Source: Halarchaeum nitratireducens (GTDB lineage Archaea; Halobacteriota; Halobacteria; Halobacteriales; Halobacteriaceae). Taken from it: a stretch of 64,000 bases of DNA. Positions 42,030-50,404 of the stretch are shown here, one piece after another. Location of the stretch: positions 186,001-250,000 of the forward strand of contig NZ_BMOQ01000006.1 of NCBI RefSeq assembly GCF_014647155.1, given 5' to 3'. Within the stretch, counting starts at the first letter, position 1. Each line of letters begins with the position of its first letter. The translations under genes and the position numbers were made by a program. Under the pieces are notes generated by a model. It was not told where the DNA came from, did no database searches, and saw nothing but the letters and a program-made list of their open reading frames with translations.

Positions 42030-43361
42030 ATGACCGAATCCAAACTCGGCGTTCGGGAGGCGGTCTCGTTCGCGCTCGGGGGCATCATCGGCGGGGGTAT
42101 CTTCGCCGTTCTCGGCGTCGTCGCCGCCGTCGCCGGGACGACAGCGTGGATCGCCTATCTGCTCGCCGGAATCGTCGTGATGGCGACCGGCTATTCCTAC
42201 GTCGAACTCAACGCTCTCAGCTCGCGAACCGACGGATCGGGCGGAGCGGTCACCTTCATCGACGAATTTCTCGACCGGCCGAAGATCGCGGGAATGGTCG
42301 GCTGGACGTTGCTCGTCGGATACGTCGGCACGCTCGCGATGTACGCCTACGCCTTTGGCACCTACTTCGGCGCCATCTTCGGGGTCTCCGAACTGCCCGT
42401 CGTCGGGCTGCCGGCGCGCCCCGTGATTTCGGCGCTCGTCGTCGTCGGGTTCATCGCGCTCAATCTCGTCGGCGTCCGCGAATCCGGCCTCGTCGAAGAC
42501 GCGCTGGTCGGCCTCAAGCTCCTCGTCATCGTCCTGTTCAGCGCGATCGGCATCTGGTATGGACACTCACACGACACGCTCTCCTTCGGCATCGCACAGT
42601 CGCTCGCACATCCCGTCGGGCCGTTCATCGCCGCGGGGGTCGCGTTCGTCTCCTTCGAGGGCTGGCAGCTCCTCTTCTACGACCAAGAGAGCATCACGAA
42701 CCCTGAGCGAACGCTTCGAAAGGCGGTCTCCGTGTCGATTCCGGTGTCGACGCTCGCCTACGTGCTGGTCGCGTTCGTCACGCTCAGCCTGGTCAGCCAG
42801 CAGGAGGTCGCCGCTCACCCCGATCTCGCGCTCGCCATCGCGGCCGATCAGTTCGCCGGTACGGTCGGGTACGTCGCTATCGGCGTGGCGGCCGTCGCGT
42901 CGACCGCGAGCGCGATCAACGCGACGCTGTTCAGCGCGGCCCTGTTCGCGAAGGGGTTGCGCTCCGATGCGTTGATCCCCGACCAGATCGCCTCAGCCCG
43001 CGAACGGGGCGTGCCCACGAACGCCCTGCTCCTGATCGGTGGCTTCACCGTCGTGTTCACCGTCTACGGCGATCTGGAAGCGATCACGGAGTTCGCCTCG
43101 ATGTCGTTCATCGTCGTGTTCGGAACGGTCAACGCAGTCGCGCTCGTGCAAGACTCCGTCCCGAACCGGTGGATCTCGCTCGTCGGATTCGTCGGAACGC
43201 TCCTGTTTCTCCCGCTCTTCGCGTGGCACCTCTACACGGTGGAGTTCCACGTGTTCGTGCTCGTCGTCGTGATCGCCGCCGCGCTGCTCCTCGTCGAGGG
43301 AGTGTACTTCGAGCGGACGGAGATCGAATCGGGGTTCAGATCGGTGGAGAAACGCCTCTGA
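42030..43361 (+). CDS. APC-superfamily amino acid permease
   Basis: A 443-residue protein with about twelve spans and the APC signature at the N terminus: SFALGGIIGGGIFAVLGVVA (unwound TM1), then TDGSGGAVTFIDEFLDRPKI. GVAFVSFEGWQLLFYDQESI marks TM6 and NPERTLRKAVSVSIPVSTLA the following loop. It should import amino acids or amines; the substrate is unknown. No partner genes are adjacent. Confidence 0.9.
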   Translation: MTESKLGVREAVSFALGGIIGGGIFAVLGVVAAVAGTTAWIAYLLAGIVVMATGYSYVELNALSSRTDGSGGAVTFIDEFLDRPKIAGMVGWTLLVGYVGTLAMYAYAFGTYFGAIFGVSELPVVGLPARPVISALVVVGFIALNLVGVRESGLVEDALVGLKLLVIVLFSAIGIWYGHSHDTLSFGIAQSLAHPVGPFIAAGVAFVSFEGWQLLFYDQESITNPERTLRKAVSVSIPVSTLAYVLVAFVTLSLVSQQEVAAHPDLALAIAADQFAGTVGYVAIGVAAVASTASAINATLFSAALFAKGLRSDALIPDQIASARERGVPTNALLLIGGFTVVFTVYGDLEAITEFASMSFIVVFGTVNAVALVQDSVPNRWISLVGFVGTLLFLPLFAWHLYTVEFHVFVLVVVIAAALLLVEGVYFERTEIESGFRSVEKRL

Positions 43362-43498
43362 CGGCGGGCTGTGCGTCTCCGAGTAGCGTCGAAGAGAACG
43401 CGTTAACTCCGCGTACCAACGTGACGGATCATCCTGTCCGCCCCCTCTCGCGAGCGGGCGCGTCGCTGCTCGAAGACACCCGAATCCCGCGTCGGCGC

Positions 43499-43789
43499 CT
43501 ACTCTTCGGCTTCGAGGAAGGCGCGCATCCGCTCGATGTCGGCGTCGTCGGCCTCCTCGACGGCGCGCTCGGGCGCTTCGAGCAAGCCCTCGACGAGGCG
43601 GTCGGCGAGGTCGTCGAGGACGCGCGCCCGCTCGGGCGTGAGGGCGTCCCGGGCCTCCAGTCGCGAGTAGGCGCGCTCGAGTTGTTCGCTCCGCACCGCC
43701 TCGGCGCGCGCTTCGAGGGCGCGCCGCGTCGCCTCGCGGGCGTCGGTCGTCCCCGCGTCACCGACGTCGCTCGACGCCGCCTCGCTCAT
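43499..43789 (-). CDS. small HemA-tail-like helical protein
   Basis: A 96-residue acidic, helical protein. Its centre, ARDALTPERARVLDDLADRL, and the following LLEAPERAVEEAD resemble the C-terminal dimerisation helices of glutamyl-tRNA reductase (HemA), without any catalytic domain. Its ATG overlaps the stop of the radical SAM gene (ATGA), so the two are cotranslated, and it may be a partner of that enzyme. The function is unknown; the HemA resemblance is my reading and needs a profile search. Confidence 0.65.
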   Translation of the reverse strand: MSEAASSDVGDAGTTDAREATRRALEARAEAVRSEQLERAYSRLEARDALTPERARVLDDLADRLVEGLLEAPERAVEEADDADIERMRAFLEAEE

Positions 43790-44892
43790 AGCTCCACCTC
43801 CGCCGGCGACTGATCCGGCATCGGGCCGTCGTACCCCTCGGGCTCGTACGCGCAGAGCGGATCGCTCGCGAGCGGGTCGCCCGCCGTCGCGTAAGCGCGA
43901 GAGCGACTGCCGCCGCAGACGTGGCGGAACTCGCAGGCCCCGCACTTCCCCGTGAGCGCGTCGGGGTCGCGCAGCGACTCGAAGAGATCCGAGTCCCGGT
44001 AGACGTCGACGAGCGACTCCTCGCGGACGTTCCCCGCCGATTCGGGGAGGAAGCCCGAGGGGTAGACGTCGCCGACGTGGCTGACGAACGCGAAGCCGTC
44101 GCCCGCCGTGACGCCGCTCCGCCGGCCGATACCGTCGCGGGCGGGCGACGCGGTGCCGCCCTCGGCGCGTTTCTGCTGGAGGGCGACGCGCCGATAGTGC
44201 GGCGCTTCGGTCGTCTTCACGCCGAACGGCGCGTCGTCGGCCACCTCGACGAGCCACTCCATGACGCCCTCGGCGCGCTCGGGGTCGATGGGGTCGAGGA
44301 CGTGCCCCCGGCCCACGGGAACGAGGAAGAAGACCGACCAGAGCACCGCGCCGAGGTCGGCGACGAGGTCGCGGATGGCGGGGAGGTCCCCGATCGTCTG
44401 CGCGCAGACGGTCGTGTTGATCTGAAGCGGGAGGCTGGCGTCGCGGGCGGCGCGCGCGGCCTCGACGGTGGAGTCGAAGCTCCCCGCTTCGCCGCGAAAC
44501 GCGTCGTGAGTCGCCGCGCTCGCGCCGTCGAGGCTGAGCGCCATCCGCCGGAGGCCGGCGTCCGCGAGGTCGTCGATCCGCTCGCGGGTGAGCGACCCGG
44601 TACCGCTCGGCGTCATCGTCATCTGCAGGCCGTTCTCGACGCCGTACTCGACGAGGTCGACGGTGTCGTCGCGCGCGAGCGGGTCGCCCCCGGAGAGCAC
44701 GACGAGTTGGCCGTCGCCGAACGCGCGGGCGTCGTCGAGGAGCGCCTTCCCCTCGGCGGTGGTGAGCTCGTCCGGGTGACGCGCCGGTTGGGCGTCCGCC
44801 CGACAGTGCTCGCAGGCGAGCTCGCACGCCTGCGTGACCTCCCAGATGCAGACGAACGGCCGCTGGCTCGTGTCGACGTCGCTCGGTCGCAT
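43786..44892 (-). CDS. radical SAM/SPASM protein, haem-biosynthesis-like
   Basis: A 368-residue protein with the radical SAM cluster motif CELACEHC (residues about 23-30, CX3CX2C), GGDPLARDD for SAM binding, and a C-terminal SPASM-type cysteine set (KCGACEFRHVCGGSRSRAYA). The class includes NirJ and AhbC/AhbD, used for haem d1 and archaeal haem synthesis. Given the denitrification context it may modify a tetrapyrrole or mature a protein; the exact reaction is not determined. The start is confirmed by its fixed 44.5-base spacing to the palindrome at 44929. Confidence 0.82.
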   Translation of the reverse strand: MRPSDVDTSQRPFVCIWEVTQACELACEHCRADAQPARHPDELTTAEGKALLDDARAFGDGQLVVLSGGDPLARDDTVDLVEYGVENGLQMTMTPSGTGSLTRERIDDLADAGLRRMALSLDGASAATHDAFRGEAGSFDSTVEAARAARDASLPLQINTTVCAQTIGDLPAIRDLVADLGAVLWSVFFLVPVGRGHVLDPIDPERAEGVMEWLVEVADDAPFGVKTTEAPHYRRVALQQKRAEGGTASPARDGIGRRSGVTAGDGFAFVSHVGDVYPSGFLPESAGNVREESLVDVYRDSDLFESLRDPDALTGKCGACEFRHVCGGSRSRAYATAGDPLASDPLCAYEPEGYDGPMPDQSPAEVEL

Positions 44893-44928
44893 ACTCGTGG
44901 GATGGGCGTCCGTCCCCGAGTAGCCCGT

Positions 44929-44944
44929 CCCGAACGCGTTCGGG
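44929..44944. promoter_or_regulatory. NarO-type palindrome, divergent site 2
   Basis: CCCGAACGCGTTCGGG, a perfect palindrome centred 44.5 bases from both the radical SAM ATG (44892, minus) and the DUF2249 ATG (44981, plus). Confidence 0.78.
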
Positions 44945-44980
44945 GATACGGTTTGCCCTCCGGAGTCGGTTATCGTAGAT

Positions 44981-45253
44981 ATGGTCGACGCGACCGCAGT
45001 CGACGACGCCGTCAGCGAGACCGACGCGCCCGCGGACCGGCCGCGTGAACGCCTCGACGCCCGCGAGCTCCCGCCGCCCGAGCCGCTCACGGAGACGCTC
45101 GAACGACTCGCCGACTTCGACGACGAGCGCGTCCTCGTGCAGGTGAACGACCGCGCGCCCCAACACCTCTACCCGAAACTCGACGACCGCGGGTGGGCGT
45201 ACGAGACCGTCGAGACCGACGACGCCGTCGTGACGGTCGTCTGGCGGTCCTGA
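44981..45253 (+). CDS. DUF2249 protein
   Basis: A 90-residue small protein with a 30-residue acidic lead, then the DUF2249 core LDARELPPPEPLTETLERLA, FDDERVLVQVNDRAPQHLYP and the C-terminal hydrophobic strand VVTVVWR. The family has a small TusA-like fold and is frequently found beside nitrite and NO genes. The biochemical role is unknown. Divergent from the radical SAM gene, sharing one palindrome. Confidence 0.85.
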   Translation: MVDATAVDDAVSETDAPADRPRERLDARELPPPEPLTETLERLADFDDERVLVQVNDRAPQHLYPKLDDRGWAYETVETDDAVVTVVWRS

Positions 45254-45307
45254 CGCCGATCGGTGGAGCGTCCCCACCCTGCGCCACTCGGGACCGTCCC
45301 CCGTACG

Positions 45308-45319
45308 CGAACACATTCG
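45308..45319. promoter_or_regulatory. NarO-type palindrome, site 3 (one half imperfect)
   Basis: CGAACACATTCG, centre 47.5 bases before the cupin ATG (45361). The second half-site has A for G at its first position. Confidence 0.65.
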
Positions 45320-45360
45320 GGGAGACGGTGAACGGGTTGGGGCGCGTTCGCCGACGTATG

Positions 45361-45672
45361 TCCGACGTCCAAACCGAAACGCTCGCAGATCTGAGCGGGG
45401 AACCGCACGCCACCGTCTTCGCGGACGGCCCCCGGACCGTTCGGCTCTCGCTCGCCGCCGGCGAGTCGCTCCCCGAGCACGACCACCCGGGCGTGGACGT
45501 CCTGCTCGTCGGCCTCGGCGGCCACCTCACCGTCGAACTTGACGGGGAGCCCCACGACCTCCGGGACGGCGACGTCCTCCGCGTCGCGGGCGAGCACCGG
45601 ATCGAACCGCGCGCCCGCGAAGACAGCACCGCGCTCGTGGTCCTCGCGCCGCGGGAGGGCGACGATGCGTAG
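45361..45672 (+). CDS. cupin-domain protein
   Basis: A 103-residue single cupin: LPEHDHPGVDVLLVGLGGHL, then LRDGDVLRVAGEHRIEP, giving the cupin HxH...H type of metal site (GESLPEHDHPG). No catalytic type can be assigned. It overlaps the next gene by 8 bases, and its promoter carries a NarO-type palindrome. Confidence 0.83.
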   Translation, partial: SDVQTETLADLSGEPHATVFADGPRTVRLSLAAGESLPEHDHPGVDVLLVGLGGHLTVELDGEPHDLRDGDVLRVAGEHRIEPRAREDSTALVVLAPREGDDA

Positions 45673-46201
45673 TTTCTTCGGTAGCGGGGGCGCGGACGAG
45701 GCCTTCGACGACCGCGGGTCGTTCGTCCCCGCGCACCTCCCCGAGCCCGGACCGTTCCTCGCCGACGCCGAGGTGCTGACGGGCGACGATCACGCCGCCG
45801 TCCACGAGACCGCGCGCGAGTGCTTCGAGGAGCGCGGCGTCTACGACGTGACGTTCGGCTACAACCTCGCGCGCCTCAACCTCGATCAGCGCCACCCGAA
45901 CGCGGGGTTCCGGTACGGCGTGGACGGCGACGACCTGCGCGCGGAGTTCACGCCGACGACCGAGTTCTGCCCGCAGAGCGACACCCTCACCGTCGGCGCG
46001 TTCCGCGCGTGGAACGGCCTCGAAGAGCGCCACGACTACGAGCTCGTTCGCGTCCGCGTCGCGCCCAGCCACCAGCGCGCCGACGCCGTCAACGACCGCC
46101 TCGCCGCCCTCGAAGAGGCGTACGTCGAGACGGGCGAACTCCCCGACGCCGAGACCCCGGACCCGAACGGGGGCGCGGGCGACGACGCGCTCCCGTTCTG
46201 A
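45665..46201 (+). CDS. hypothetical protein cotranslated with the cupin
   Basis: A 178-residue acidic protein. Notable are FDDRGSFVPAHLPEPGPFLA, the EERGVYDVTFGYNLARLNLD segment and EFCPQSDTLTVGAFRAWNGL, where the single conserved-looking CP may bind a metal. I do not recognise a domain. The ATG lies inside the 3' end of the cupin gene, so expression should follow the same palindrome control. Confidence 0.7.
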   Translation: MRSFFGSGGADEAFDDRGSFVPAHLPEPGPFLADAEVLTGDDHAAVHETARECFEERGVYDVTFGYNLARLNLDQRHPNAGFRYGVDGDDLRAEFTPTTEFCPQSDTLTVGAFRAWNGLEERHDYELVRVRVAPSHQRADAVNDRLAALEEAYVETGELPDAETPDPNGGAGDDALPF

Positions 46202-46266
46202 GCCGCGCTGCTGAGAGCTTCGTCAGGAGATCGGGTCTGTTCCCGGTTGCGGTCGATACGGTCAAT

Positions 46267-46932
46267 TCACTGCACGATGTCCGGGTCAATCTCGCGGACG
46301 AATCGGTCGAAGAACGCTTCCATCACGTCCCAGCGCGACTCTCCGAGATGTCGACCTGGGTCTGTATACAACGCATTGAGGCGTTCACGCGCCCACTCGC
46401 GCAGGAGATCGATATCCGGCAACTCGGAGGCGTCATCAGTAAGTGTCGCTGCGTCATCGATGACGGCGTACTGTTCGCCGATACGTCCGGAGCGTTCACC
46501 GACGATACAAGCGAGGCGAACAAACCCGACCGCGCCGGCTGCGTCGAGTTTGTCGGCATCGAAGAGCAACTGTGCCTCGGTCGTTTCGGGCTCGGGCGAA
46601 TTTGCCCGGATGCTGTGCGTACGCAGGCAGTGTTCGACCGCCGCGATCCGGTCCGACGCTACGCCTTCTGCTGCGAGGAGGCTCGTGGCTTCGTCGGCTG
46701 CCCAGTCGCCGTGGTCATCGATGTCCCCGACGCGTTCAAGTGGCCGCCCGATATCGTGAAACCAGGCCGCCGCGGCTAGAACGTCTCGGTCGACGCTGTC
46801 TGGATGTTGGGTTGCGAGCTGGAGCGCGACGTCATGCACGCGTTTCGCGTGGAAGATATCGTGTGCAGGGAAGGCGTCCTCGTAGTACGGACGAGACAGA
46901 TCGCGGGACAGAGAGTCTACGTTGGAGGGCAT
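46267..46932 (-). CDS. HD-domain phosphohydrolase
   Basis: A 221-residue protein with the HD metal set: HDIFHAKRVHDVAL, then AAAWFHDIGRPLE (the HD pair) and VEHCLRTHSI, followed by the D in FDADKLDAAGA. It should hydrolyse a phosphate ester of a nucleotide; the substrate is unknown. ATAAAAG, 24-30 bases before the ATG at 46932, gives a leaderless promoter. It lacks the palindrome that marks its neighbours and is convergent with the cupin operon. GTG 46935 is an alternative start. Confidence 0.88.
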   Translation of the reverse strand: MPSNVDSLSRDLSRPYYEDAFPAHDIFHAKRVHDVALQLATQHPDSVDRDVLAAAAWFHDIGRPLERVGDIDDHGDWAADEATSLLAAEGVASDRIAAVEHCLRTHSIRANSPEPETTEAQLLFDADKLDAAGAVGFVRLACIVGERSGRIGEQYAVIDDAATLTDDASELPDIDLLREWARERLNALYTDPGRHLGESRWDVMEAFFDRFVREIDPDIVQ

Positions 46933-47073
46933 CACTGCGGGAACGTCGTCGAGAGACTTTTATCTATCGTGAGACGAGCACGCGCTACCTGACGGCTGTT
47001 CCAGCGGCGGGGGTATCGAACAAATCGGGGTTTTCAACAGAGCCTTCTGAGCGGGACGCGCGTCGCACTCCGC

Positions 47074-47373
47074 TCACTCGACGCGCACGCGGACGACGTG
47101 CCCGCCGCAGCCGCACTGCTCGACGTACTCGTAGTCGACGGCGTCGCCGAACGCCTCCTCGAGCGCGTCGTAGAGGTACGTCTCCGGGTGGCCCTGTTCG
47201 GCGTGCGTCACGAGGTTCACGTGGTAGCCCAAGGCGGTCTGCCGGACGGCGTCGCGGGCGTCGGCGAGGAGATGCTCGCGGTCCGACTCGTACTCGGGGT
47301 GTTCGAGGTTCGCCGACCACGAGTTCCGATGCGTCTCGTCGGTGACGGCCTCGGCGTCGTGCGAGTGGCTCAT
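47074..47373 (-). CDS. small protein with a CGCGG metal-type motif
   Basis: A 99-residue protein, MSHSHDAEAVTDETHRNSWS at its start, ending EYVEQCGCGGHVVRVRVE. The CGCGGH end may bind iron or zinc. TALGYHVNLVTHAEQGHPET and YLYDALEEAFGD precede it. The start is 46.5 bases from a palindrome centre (47419.5), consistent with the other members. It lies just downstream of norB but is under its own promoter. Function unknown. Confidence 0.75.
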   Translation of the reverse strand: MSHSHDAEAVTDETHRNSWSANLEHPEYESDREHLLADARDAVRQTALGYHVNLVTHAEQGHPETYLYDALEEAFGDAVDYEYVEQCGCGGHVVRVRVE

Positions 47374-47411
47374 GCGTGTCGTGGGAGGCACGCAGGAGAG
47401 AAGAGCGGCGT

Positions 47412-47427
47412 CCCGAACGGGTTCGGG
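47412..47427. promoter_or_regulatory. NarO-type palindrome, site 4
   Basis: CCCGAACGGGTTCGGG between the norB stop and the 99-residue gene. Its centre is 46.5 bases before the minus-strand ATG at 47373. Confidence 0.7.
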
Positions 47428-47431
47428 ACGG

Positions 47432-49744
47432 TTAGTCGTCGTCGGATTCGGCGCCGGCGCTCTCGTCGAAGATGCGCCGCGAGATGACCGTGCCGTCGGA
47501 CGAGGCGGCCGTCGGGTCGCGGCGGACGAAGCGCTTCTTCAGGACGTCGTAGGAGAAGAGCGCGGTCCCGAGGATGAGGAGGACGTCACCGGGGAGGCGC
47601 GCCCAGAAGAGCGTCTGGACGAAGTCGCGGCTGTAGAAGGCGAGCGAGCGCGCGGCGTCGTAGTTCCCCGTGAAGACGGTCTCGAGCTGGAGGAAGCCGA
47701 CGGGGACGTCGCCGACGAACACCATCCACGCGAGGCCGATGTTCCACAGCCAGAACGCGCGCCGGAGGTTCGTGCCGTCCCACTTGCCGCGCTTCGTGGT
47801 GAACTGCAGGACGTAGACGGCGAGGCCGAGCGCGAGGAAGCCGAACGCGCCGAACATCGACGCGTGGGCGTGCCCGACCGTGAGGAAGGTGCCGTGCTCG
47901 TAGTAGTTGACGAGCGGGAGGTTGATGAAGAAGCCGAGGACGCCCGCGCCGACGAAGTTCCAGACGCCCGAGGCGACGATGAACATGAACGGGAGCGTGT
48001 AGGGGAAGGACTCGCCGGCGTCGCGCATCGCGCGGTACTCGCCGATGGCCTCGAAGAGGATGAAGACGAGCGGGACGAATTCGAGCGTGGAGAAGACGCT
48101 CCCGATGGGCACCCAGTAGTCGGGGAGGCCGATCCACCAGTAGTGGTGGGAGACGCCGATGACGCCCGCGCCCATCACGAGGAGGGCTTCGAGCATGACG
48201 GCCTTCTCGGCGCTCCGGCGCGAGAGGAGGTTCATCGCGACGAGCGCGACGGCGACGACGGCGACGACGAAGAACTCGAAGGCGCCCTCGACCCACATGT
48301 GGACGACCCACCAGCGCCAGAACTCCGTCACGACCATCGTCGTCTGCGGCGTGTAGAACATGCTCGCCGCGAACAGCAGGCCGATGGAGCCGCCGGCGTA
48401 GATGATCATGTGCGCGAGGCCGAAGCGCGATTCCCGCTTCAGGAGGGGCTTGAAGCCGCGCGCGACGAGCGCCGTCCAGAGCGCGAAGCCGACGAGGAGG
48501 CCGACCTGCCAGAGGCGCCCGACCTCCAGGTACTCGAGGCCCTCGTTCCCGAGGATCCACCAGAGCGCGCCCTCGATGTAGCCCTGCGCGCCGAGCCAGA
48601 TGCCGAGGAGGCCGCCGACCACGACGACGAAGAGCGCGCCCAGCAGGACGTGGACGTAGCGCTTCTGGTTCGCGGGTTCGCGGCCGGTGAGCAGCGGCGG
48701 GAGGAAGAGCCCGATGCCGAGCCAGAGCGTCGCGATCCAGAGGATCGCGAGGTCGATGTGCCACGCCTTCGTGAGGGCGAACGGGAGCGCCGAGAGCGCG
48801 TCGATCCCGAGCGCGTTCGCGAGCCCGTAGAAGCCGCCGCGCTCGATGTAGTAGTGCGCCATCAACCCTCCGAGGAGCGTCTGCGCGAGGAAGAGGACGG
48901 CGGCGACCGGGACGAAGCGCGCGGCCGCGAACTGACTCGGCGTGAGCGTGACGTCGGCGGGGTCGGGGACGTCGACGCCCGCCGCGTCCGGCTCGGGGAG
49001 CTCGACGGCGCTGTAGAGCCAGATGCCGAGGCCGCCCCCGCCGACGAGGAGCACCATCGCGACGACGCTCCACGTCAGCGCGCTCACGGGCGCGTCGTTA
49101 CCCGCGCCGGGGGCGTACGGCCAGTCGTTCGTGTAGGAGTGCGCGGTCCCGGGGCGGTCGATCGAGGAGAACATCGCCGTCCAGAGCGCGAAGTCCGCGA
49201 AGCGCCGGGCGTCCTCGGGCGTCGAGACGAAGTTGGCGGGGATGCCGGCCTCGCGATCGCCGCCGTTGTAGCGCTCGACGTACGCCTCGCGGACCTCACC
49301 GTAGGCGTACGCCTCGGCGGGAGTGAGTTCGAGCGTCTTGCCGAACTCGCCCGCCGAGAGCTGGCGCTCGACGACGTCGTTCACGGCCGCCTGCTCGGAC
49401 TCGTCGAGCGCGTCGTACGACGACGCGCCGTAGCGTTCGCGCGCGACGTACTCACGCATGTTCGTGGTGAGCCTGTCGAGCGCGTCGGCGGTGTAGTCCG
49501 AGCCGAAGTACGCCCCGTTCCCGAGGATCGAGCCGTGATTCATGAGGCTGTTCTGCTGGAAGACCGCCTTCCCGGCGGCGATGTCGTCGTTCGTCGCGAG
49601 GACGTCACCGTCGGGGCCGACGACTTCCGCGGGCCGCTGTGGCGACTGTTCGTACGCGAGGTACGCCCCCGCGCCCATCACGACCAAGTTGAAGACGAAC
49701 GCCACCACGAGGGCCTTCGCCAACGTCTCTCTGCGTATGCGCAT
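47432..49744 (-). CDS. norB: quinol-dependent nitric oxide reductase (qNor)
   Basis: A 770-residue membrane enzyme reducing NO to N2O with quinol. An extended N terminus with an extra soluble domain (FQQNSLMNHGSILGNGAYFG, typical of the one-subunit qNor) precedes twelve or more spans. Haem/FeB ligands and signature motifs are visible: KAWHIDLAILWIATLWLG, WRWWVVHMWVEGAFEFF, VIGVSHHYWWIGLPDYW and VGHAHASMFGAFGF. The first half of denitrification (nitrate) is encoded at 51-62 kb; nirK and nosZ are not in the window. Its ATG is 47.5 bases from a palindrome centre shared with the divergent DUF2249 gene. Confidence 0.95.
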   Translation of the reverse strand: MRIRRETLAKALVVAFVFNLVVMGAGAYLAYEQSPQRPAEVVGPDGDVLATNDDIAAGKAVFQQNSLMNHGSILGNGAYFGSDYTADALDRLTTNMREYVARERYGASSYDALDESEQAAVNDVVERQLSAGEFGKTLELTPAEAYAYGEVREAYVERYNGGDREAGIPANFVSTPEDARRFADFALWTAMFSSIDRPGTAHSYTNDWPYAPGAGNDAPVSALTWSVVAMVLLVGGGGLGIWLYSAVELPEPDAAGVDVPDPADVTLTPSQFAAARFVPVAAVLFLAQTLLGGLMAHYYIERGGFYGLANALGIDALSALPFALTKAWHIDLAILWIATLWLGIGLFLPPLLTGREPANQKRYVHVLLGALFVVVVGGLLGIWLGAQGYIEGALWWILGNEGLEYLEVGRLWQVGLLVGFALWTALVARGFKPLLKRESRFGLAHMIIYAGGSIGLLFAASMFYTPQTTMVVTEFWRWWVVHMWVEGAFEFFVVAVVAVALVAMNLLSRRSAEKAVMLEALLVMGAGVIGVSHHYWWIGLPDYWVPIGSVFSTLEFVPLVFILFEAIGEYRAMRDAGESFPYTLPFMFIVASGVWNFVGAGVLGFFINLPLVNYYEHGTFLTVGHAHASMFGAFGFLALGLAVYVLQFTTKRGKWDGTNLRRAFWLWNIGLAWMVFVGDVPVGFLQLETVFTGNYDAARSLAFYSRDFVQTLFWARLPGDVLLILGTALFSYDVLKKRFVRRDPTAASSDGTVISRRIFDESAGAESDDD

Positions 49745-49785
49745 CTCGTTCGGCGGTTCGTCGCCCCCGCATTACTTCGTGGTGA

Positions 49786-49797
49786 CGAACACGTTCG
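49786..49797. promoter_or_regulatory. NarO-type palindrome, divergent site 5 (norB)
   Basis: CGAACACGTTCG, centre 47.5 bases before the norB ATG and 45.5 before the DUF2249 ATG at 49837. Confidence 0.78.
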
Positions 49798-49836
49798 GGA
49801 GAAGCGACACGCCCCACGTGTCCGTAGCACACGACG

Positions 49837-50061
49837 ATGCCCCCGACGGAACGCGTCCTCGACGTCCGCGAGCACGACGGCGAACCGTTCGACACGATCA
49901 CCGCGGCGCTCGACGACCTCTCCGACGAGGACTCGCTCCGCCTCGTCAACAGCTTCGAGCCGGTGCCGCTCTACGGCGTCCTCGAGTCGCGCGGGTTCAC
50001 GCACGAGACGGAGCAAGTGGGCGAGGACGAGTGGCACGTGCGTATCGAGCACGAGGTGTGA
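49837..50061 (+). CDS. DUF2249 protein
   Basis: A 74-residue protein (LDVREHDGEPFDTITAALDD, SLRLVNSFEPVPLYGVLESR). A minimal DUF2249 domain with the family's REH...GEPF, then NSFEPVPLY strand-loop and a C-terminal HVRIEHEV strand. Divergent from norB and controlled by the same palindrome, which suggests work on NO or its intermediates; the mechanism is unknown. Confidence 0.85.
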   Translation: MPPTERVLDVREHDGEPFDTITAALDDLSDEDSLRLVNSFEPVPLYGVLESRGFTHETEQVGEDEWHVRIEHEV

Positions 50062-50063
50062 GG

Positions 50064-50075
50064 CGAACACGTTCG
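50064..50075. promoter_or_regulatory. NarO-type palindrome, site 6
   Basis: CGAACACGTTCG, centre 46.5 bases before the ATG at 50116. It lies 3 bases after the preceding gene's stop. Confidence 0.75.
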
Positions 50076-50115
50076 GGAGAAGGGCAACCTCGGTGCCGGG
50101 CCGAGTACGACACGC

Positions 50116-50349
50116 ATGAGCGAGACGACACTCGACGTCCGGGACGTTCCGCCGTCCGAGCGCCACCCGAAGATCCACGACGCCTTCGAGGAGCTGGACG
50201 CCGGCGACGTCCTGACTATCGTCAACGACCACGAGCCGAAACCGCTTTTCTACGAGTTCCAGGCGGAAGTCGAGTCCTTCGACGCCGACGGCTACGCCGT
50301 CGAGGAGCGCGGGCCGGGCGAGTTCGCCGCGCACTTCCCGAAGGAGTAG
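50116..50349 (+). CDS. DUF2249 protein
   Basis: A 77-residue DUF2249 protein, TTLDVRDVPPSERHPKIHDA, then DVLTIVNDHEPKPLFYEFQA and the C-terminal EFAAHFPKE. The HEPKPLFY signature is the best family match of the three. Despite adjacency to the previous DUF2249 gene it has its own palindrome and promoter. Confidence 0.88.
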   Translation: MSETTLDVRDVPPSERHPKIHDAFEELDAGDVLTIVNDHEPKPLFYEFQAEVESFDADGYAVEERGPGEFAAHFPKE

Positions 50350-50404
50350 CCGCCACACACCCCACCCGTTCTTTTCGTCCCCGATAGCGACGTGGAGCGC
50401 CGCG

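Noticed and set aside
43396..43407. GAACGCGTTAAC, similar to the NarO-type palindrome
   Set aside because: The outer CG pairs are missing, the half-sites differ and no start codon lies at the 45-base spacing.
47342..50119. 925-codon open frame on the plus strand opposite norB
   Set aside because: It is extremely Arg/Glu-rich with no domain, and norB on the other strand has clear family motifs. It is a shadow produced by GC-biased codon use.
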